Below are positions 61,293 through 64,000 of a DNA stretch of 64,000 bases, piece after piece. The notes below the pieces were generated by a model. It was not told the DNA's origin. It did not search any database and worked only from the letters and a program-made list of their open reading frames with translations. Source of the DNA: Rhodothermus profundi. GTDB lineage: Bacteria > Bacteroidota > Rhodothermia > Rhodothermales > Rhodothermaceae. Each line of letters starts with the position of its first letter. Positions within the stretch are counted from its first letter, which is position 1. The DNA is taken from the NCBI RefSeq assembly GCF_900142415.1, contig NZ_FRAU01000010.1:42548-106547 (forward strand), written 5' to 3'. Position numbers and translations under genes: made by a program.

Positions 61293-64000
61293 TTAACGGA
61301 AGTTTCGGGGAGGCCGGTTACCGGTCTCAAAAGACAGATCTACGCCGGGCATCTCCAGGTCGGGAGCGGCGCAGGTCGGATAGCCGAACCAGATAGACAG
61401 CCGGCTGTAGGGCCGTACAAAGGAAGAGAACCCGGCCAGCCAGAGACGACGGCGGTCTTCGTCAGAGAGTGACCACCAGCGGTCCGTACTGGCCAGTGCG
61501 GCCACCTGATTCTGAACGATCCGGTGGTCCAGATAGGCCAGCGTGGGGAATCGATACTGGAAGACCAGTTGAGGAGGGGGTGGGGGCGGAATGCGCATCT
61601 GCATCTGTCCGGAGTACCAGGCCAGGCTGCCTTTCTTTGTGCCTGCGCGGGCTACGCGTTCCTCTACCGGGGGAGGCGGCATGAGCTCGCTATCCTGGAG
61701 GGGGCTTTCCAGGAGGCTCTGCCGGCGGATCAACTCAAGGGCCATGCGGGGGGCCATGTTATAAAACGAGACAGCCGAAATGCCCAGGCGACGCAGGATG
61801 TTCAACGGCTCATAGATATAAGGCCGCGCAAAACGACGCATCCAGTCGTCCTGCCAGTTGATGCTATAGGTCAGCAAGGCCTCGCGCCAGAGCCTGCCCT
61901 GCAGGCGCCGCCGCTCGAAATCGTAGCGTTCGAAGCCTTCGTCCGCCCACGTTACCGTCACCTGGAAGTCATGTATTTCCACAGGCGATCCAAAGAGACG
62001 TCCGCGCTCAAACTGGTAGGTGCTGGTCGTGGAGAGCTGCGCGAACTTTTCCTGTAGCGTCCGATAGCGGCTGGTGCGGAAATAGTACAGATACAGTTGC
62101 TGCTCACCCGGACGCACCCGCGGACGCGGCAACGTGCGGATGCGCTGCTGAGCTAAAGCGCCCCGCAACTGCTGCCAGGCTATGGCCAGTTGCAACGCTT
62201 GTTCGGTGGTGCGCTGAAGTTGCGTGCGCTGGAATTGCCCCGCTACTTCCGGATTTAGCTGCACGCTGAGTTCAGTAGAGGTCCCTCCCGCTCCAGGCGA
62301 TTCGGCCGGGCCCGATTGGGCAGTATAGGTTGCGACAAAGCCTCCTGGAGAGGGCCGCAGATGCTCACGACGAATGACCTGGAGCACATAGGACGTAGCC
62401 GGTAGCAACTCCGGAATGGGGAACGTGATGGCATTCCGGGTGAGCTGCCCTTCAACGGTGATGGGAGCACCGCCACCTTCTACGGGCGTGAATCGGACCA
62501 GAATGTCGGCGTTTTCAGCCAGATACTGGTAGTTTTCCGCAAGGTAAATGCGGCCAGGGTCGCACATGTCCTGCAGGAAATAGCGCTGGCGGTTGCGCGG
62601 ATAGCTGTAGAGGACATGTTCCGGGCGAATCTGCTCGGGACGAGCGCCTGCCTGGAACCGCACGGTGCGGGTTTCCTGAATCAGCTCGCCCTGTGCGTTG
62701 CGCACCGGTTCCCAGCGCCCTCCCGCCACCTCATAGATGATTTCGTCGCCGACCCAGCGCCGGTCAACAACGCGCCCACCAATGAGCTCCTCCGCATAGA
62801 CGTTCACCTGAGCCCAGTACCAGGCAAAGGACTCCAGCGGTTCGTCGGGCTGGAAGTAGACTCCATCCCCCTCGGGCGTCACTTCGTTGCGGCCCCGGAC
62901 CATCGGCCCCCGCTCGTTGTCTTTGCGCAGCACGATGCCGCTGGTGCGCAGCCGGTAAATATGTTCGCGTCCTTCCGCGTCTTTCATCACGAAGGGACGA
63001 TCCAGATCGGCGCTGAAGGCCGCCATAGGTTCGGTAAAGACATCGACGTCCCGCTCCCCGTCGCGCGGCCGCAGGTCGGTGATCAGCTCAATGCCTTCCA
63101 GCGGAGAGGGCGGTAGTGGTTTACAGACATCCCCGACGTTGAAATCATAGCGGAAGGTGCCTTTGATCGCGCCGCCCAGAATGCTATAGCGTCCGGATAT
63201 CGCTCCGGTGGCATAGGTCGGGTTGGGAAGGCCACCACCGAGCGTAGCACCCACGGCAGCGTTGAAAATGTCGAAGCGTCCGCTGACCAGGAAAAGATCC
63301 ACCTCAATGCTCAGGCGGGCCGTAATGCCGGCATACAGCTGCCCCTGGGCATACCAGCCATTGATGCCGATGCCGGTCATGGTGCGCCCATCTTCCAGCG
63401 TGCAGAGCGCATCGGGGCCGTAGTCGATCAGGGCCAGATCAAACCCGATGAAGGCGTTGAGCTCACCGTAGAAGATGAGGAACTGGCCGGAGAACTCAAA
63501 ACCGGTCGAAGCACCGAAGAGGAAGGCGCGTCCTGTCAGCTCTCCGGTAAAGTCGGTCCGTTCGATGGGAGGCGCGGGCGGCCGAGGATCCGGCATGCTG
63601 GGCACCTCGGGCCAGTTTCCGATCCACAGATAACCATCGACCCGGTTGAGCGCGATGACCTGTAGCCGCATGCGATCGGCCTCCGGTGTGGGGCGTCCCA
63701 CGCGCAGGAACCACCCACGGGGGGCAAAATGCAACTGAACCTCACCGCTTCCATCGACTGCGGTTACGCCTCCGGCACGCAACAGCACCCGGGCCTGGAA
63801 GGTGGCATCGAAGGTGCGCTGGGCAAAATTCATGTCGATGGATACATTGCCCGTGATGGGCGGATTGGACGGGCGGTCTGTTGCAGAAACCAGCATATAG
63901 GCATCGCCCCGGAGGGTAATCCGGTTGAGGCCACCCCGCCGGTTAAAGGCGACCTCCAGCGTTACATCCGCATTAAAGGGTTCAGGTCGGCCAGATGTCC
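61293..64000 (-). CDS. Very large beta-rich protein, unknown function (5' end outside window)
   Basis: The frame is open from 61293 to the window edge, so at least 902 residues are visible and the start lies outside. The visible part begins with repeats of beta type (FNADVTLEVAFNRRGG, SIDMNFAQRTFDATFQARVLL), continues through a Gly-rich region and Ig-like stretches (LRPRDGERDVDVFTEPMAAFSAD), and has a basic, aromatic C-terminal part ending in LSFETGNRPPRN. I do not recognise a family. An export signal, if any, is outside the window. The fibronectin-type gene follows at once. Confidence 0.8.
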   Translation of the reverse strand, partial: TSGRPEPFNADVTLEVAFNRRGGLNRITLRGDAYMLVSATDRPSNPPITGNVSIDMNFAQRTFDATFQARVLLRAGGVTAVDGSGEVQLHFAPRGWFLRVGRPTPEADRMRLQVIALNRVDGYLWIGNWPEVPSMPDPRPPAPPIERTDFTGELTGRAFLFGASTGFEFSGQFLIFYGELNAFIGFDLALIDYGPDALCTLEDGRTMTGIGINGWYAQGQLYAGITARLSIEVDLFLVSGRFDIFNAAVGATLGGGLPNPTYATGAISGRYSILGGAIKGTFRYDFNVGDVCKPLPPSPLEGIELITDLRPRDGERDVDVFTEPMAAFSADLDRPFVMKDAEGREHIYRLRTSGIVLRKDNERGPMVRGRNEVTPEGDGVYFQPDEPLESFAWYWAQVNVYAEELIGGRVVDRRWVGDEIIYEVAGGRWEPVRNAQGELIQETRTVRFQAGARPEQIRPEHVLYSYPRNRQRYFLQDMCDPGRIYLAENYQYLAENADILVRFTPVEGGGAPITVEGQLTRNAITFPIPELLPATSYVLQVIRREHLRPSPGGFVATYTAQSGPAESPGAGGTSTELSVQLNPEVAGQFQRTQLQRTTEQALQLAIAWQQLRGALAQQRIRTLPRPRVRPGEQQLYLYYFRTSRYRTLQEKFAQLSTTSTYQFERGRLFGSPVEIHDFQVTVTWADEGFERYDFERRRLQGRLWREALLTYSINWQDDWMRRFARPYIYEPLNILRRLGISAVSFYNMAPRMALELIRRQSLLESPLQDSELMPPPPVEERVARAGTKKGSLAWYSGQMQMRIPPPPPPQLVFQYRFPTLAYLDHRIVQNQVAALASTDRWWSLSDEDRRRLWLAGFSSFVRPYSRLSIWFGYPTCAAPDLEMPGVDLSFETGNRPPRNFR

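Noticed and set aside
1-64000. CRISPR array, tRNA, rRNA, insertion sequence or prophage
   Set aside because: I saw no regularly spaced repeats, cloverleaf, transposase or phage structural gene; intergenic space is small throughout.

Overview
This 64 kb window is ordinary chromosomal DNA of about 60% G+C from a motile, saccharolytic bacterium. The protein repertoire (DUF5686- and DUF5687-type membrane proteins, mannoside-phosphorylase locus, Asp-type HemB, lutABC, msrPQ) suggests a member of the Rhodothermota close to Rhodothermus. That placement is inference from protein character, not from a search. I saw no rRNA, tRNA, CRISPR array, insertion sequence or prophage.

Region 1 (1-25 kb) is a flagellum and chemotaxis block. 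On the minus strand a long operon runs flgB-flgC-two unknown genes-fliE-fliF-fliG-fliH-fliI-fliJ-motE-fliK-flgD-TIGR02530-flgE. This is essentially the order of the Bacillus fla/che operon. It begins at a sigma-54-like promoter (17045-17060) and ends at a clear intrinsic terminator (4390-4432). Directly upstream and divergent lies a FleS/FleR-type two-component pair whose regulator carries the GAFTGA loop needed for sigma-54. A chemotaxis operon (cheW, a HEAT-repeat gene, cheR, two CheY-like regulators, cheZ running off the left edge) follows flgE. To the right lie fliS-fliD-fliT/flgN-like-flgM, a glycosyltransferase of mixed composition, and flagellin. Four sites matching the sigma-28 consensus with an identical 15-base spacer stand before cheW, flgM, fliS and flagellin. 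Together these give a two-tier hierarchy: sigma-54/FleR for hook and basal body, sigma-28/FlgM for filament and chemotaxis.

Region 2 (24.8-30 kb) holds housekeeping genes on the minus strand (SleB-like hydrolase, yidD, moaB, cysS, hemB, HhH-GPD protein) and hisI on the plus strand. Region 3 (30-45 kb) holds a TPR protein, an intracellular GH32 fructosidase and lutABC on the plus strand, then an amidase lipoprotein, msrPQ, a nitrilase, a predicted lipoprotein and a DUF5686 outer-membrane protein.

Region 4 (44-51 kb) carries a tesA-like esterase divergent from a YbbA/YbbP-type ABC system (the E. coli arrangement). A second ABC cassette follows, preceded by a small secreted glycine-rich peptide gene that may encode a bacteriocin-like product. 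Region 5 (51-59 kb) is a LacI-controlled sugar ABC importer with a GH130 phosphorylase, a helical-barrel lipoprotein and a MalK-type ATPase, probably for beta-mannoside uptake and phosphorolysis. Region 6 (59-64 kb) has a secreted fibronectin-type-III protein and the C-terminal part of a very large beta-rich protein that leaves the window on the right.
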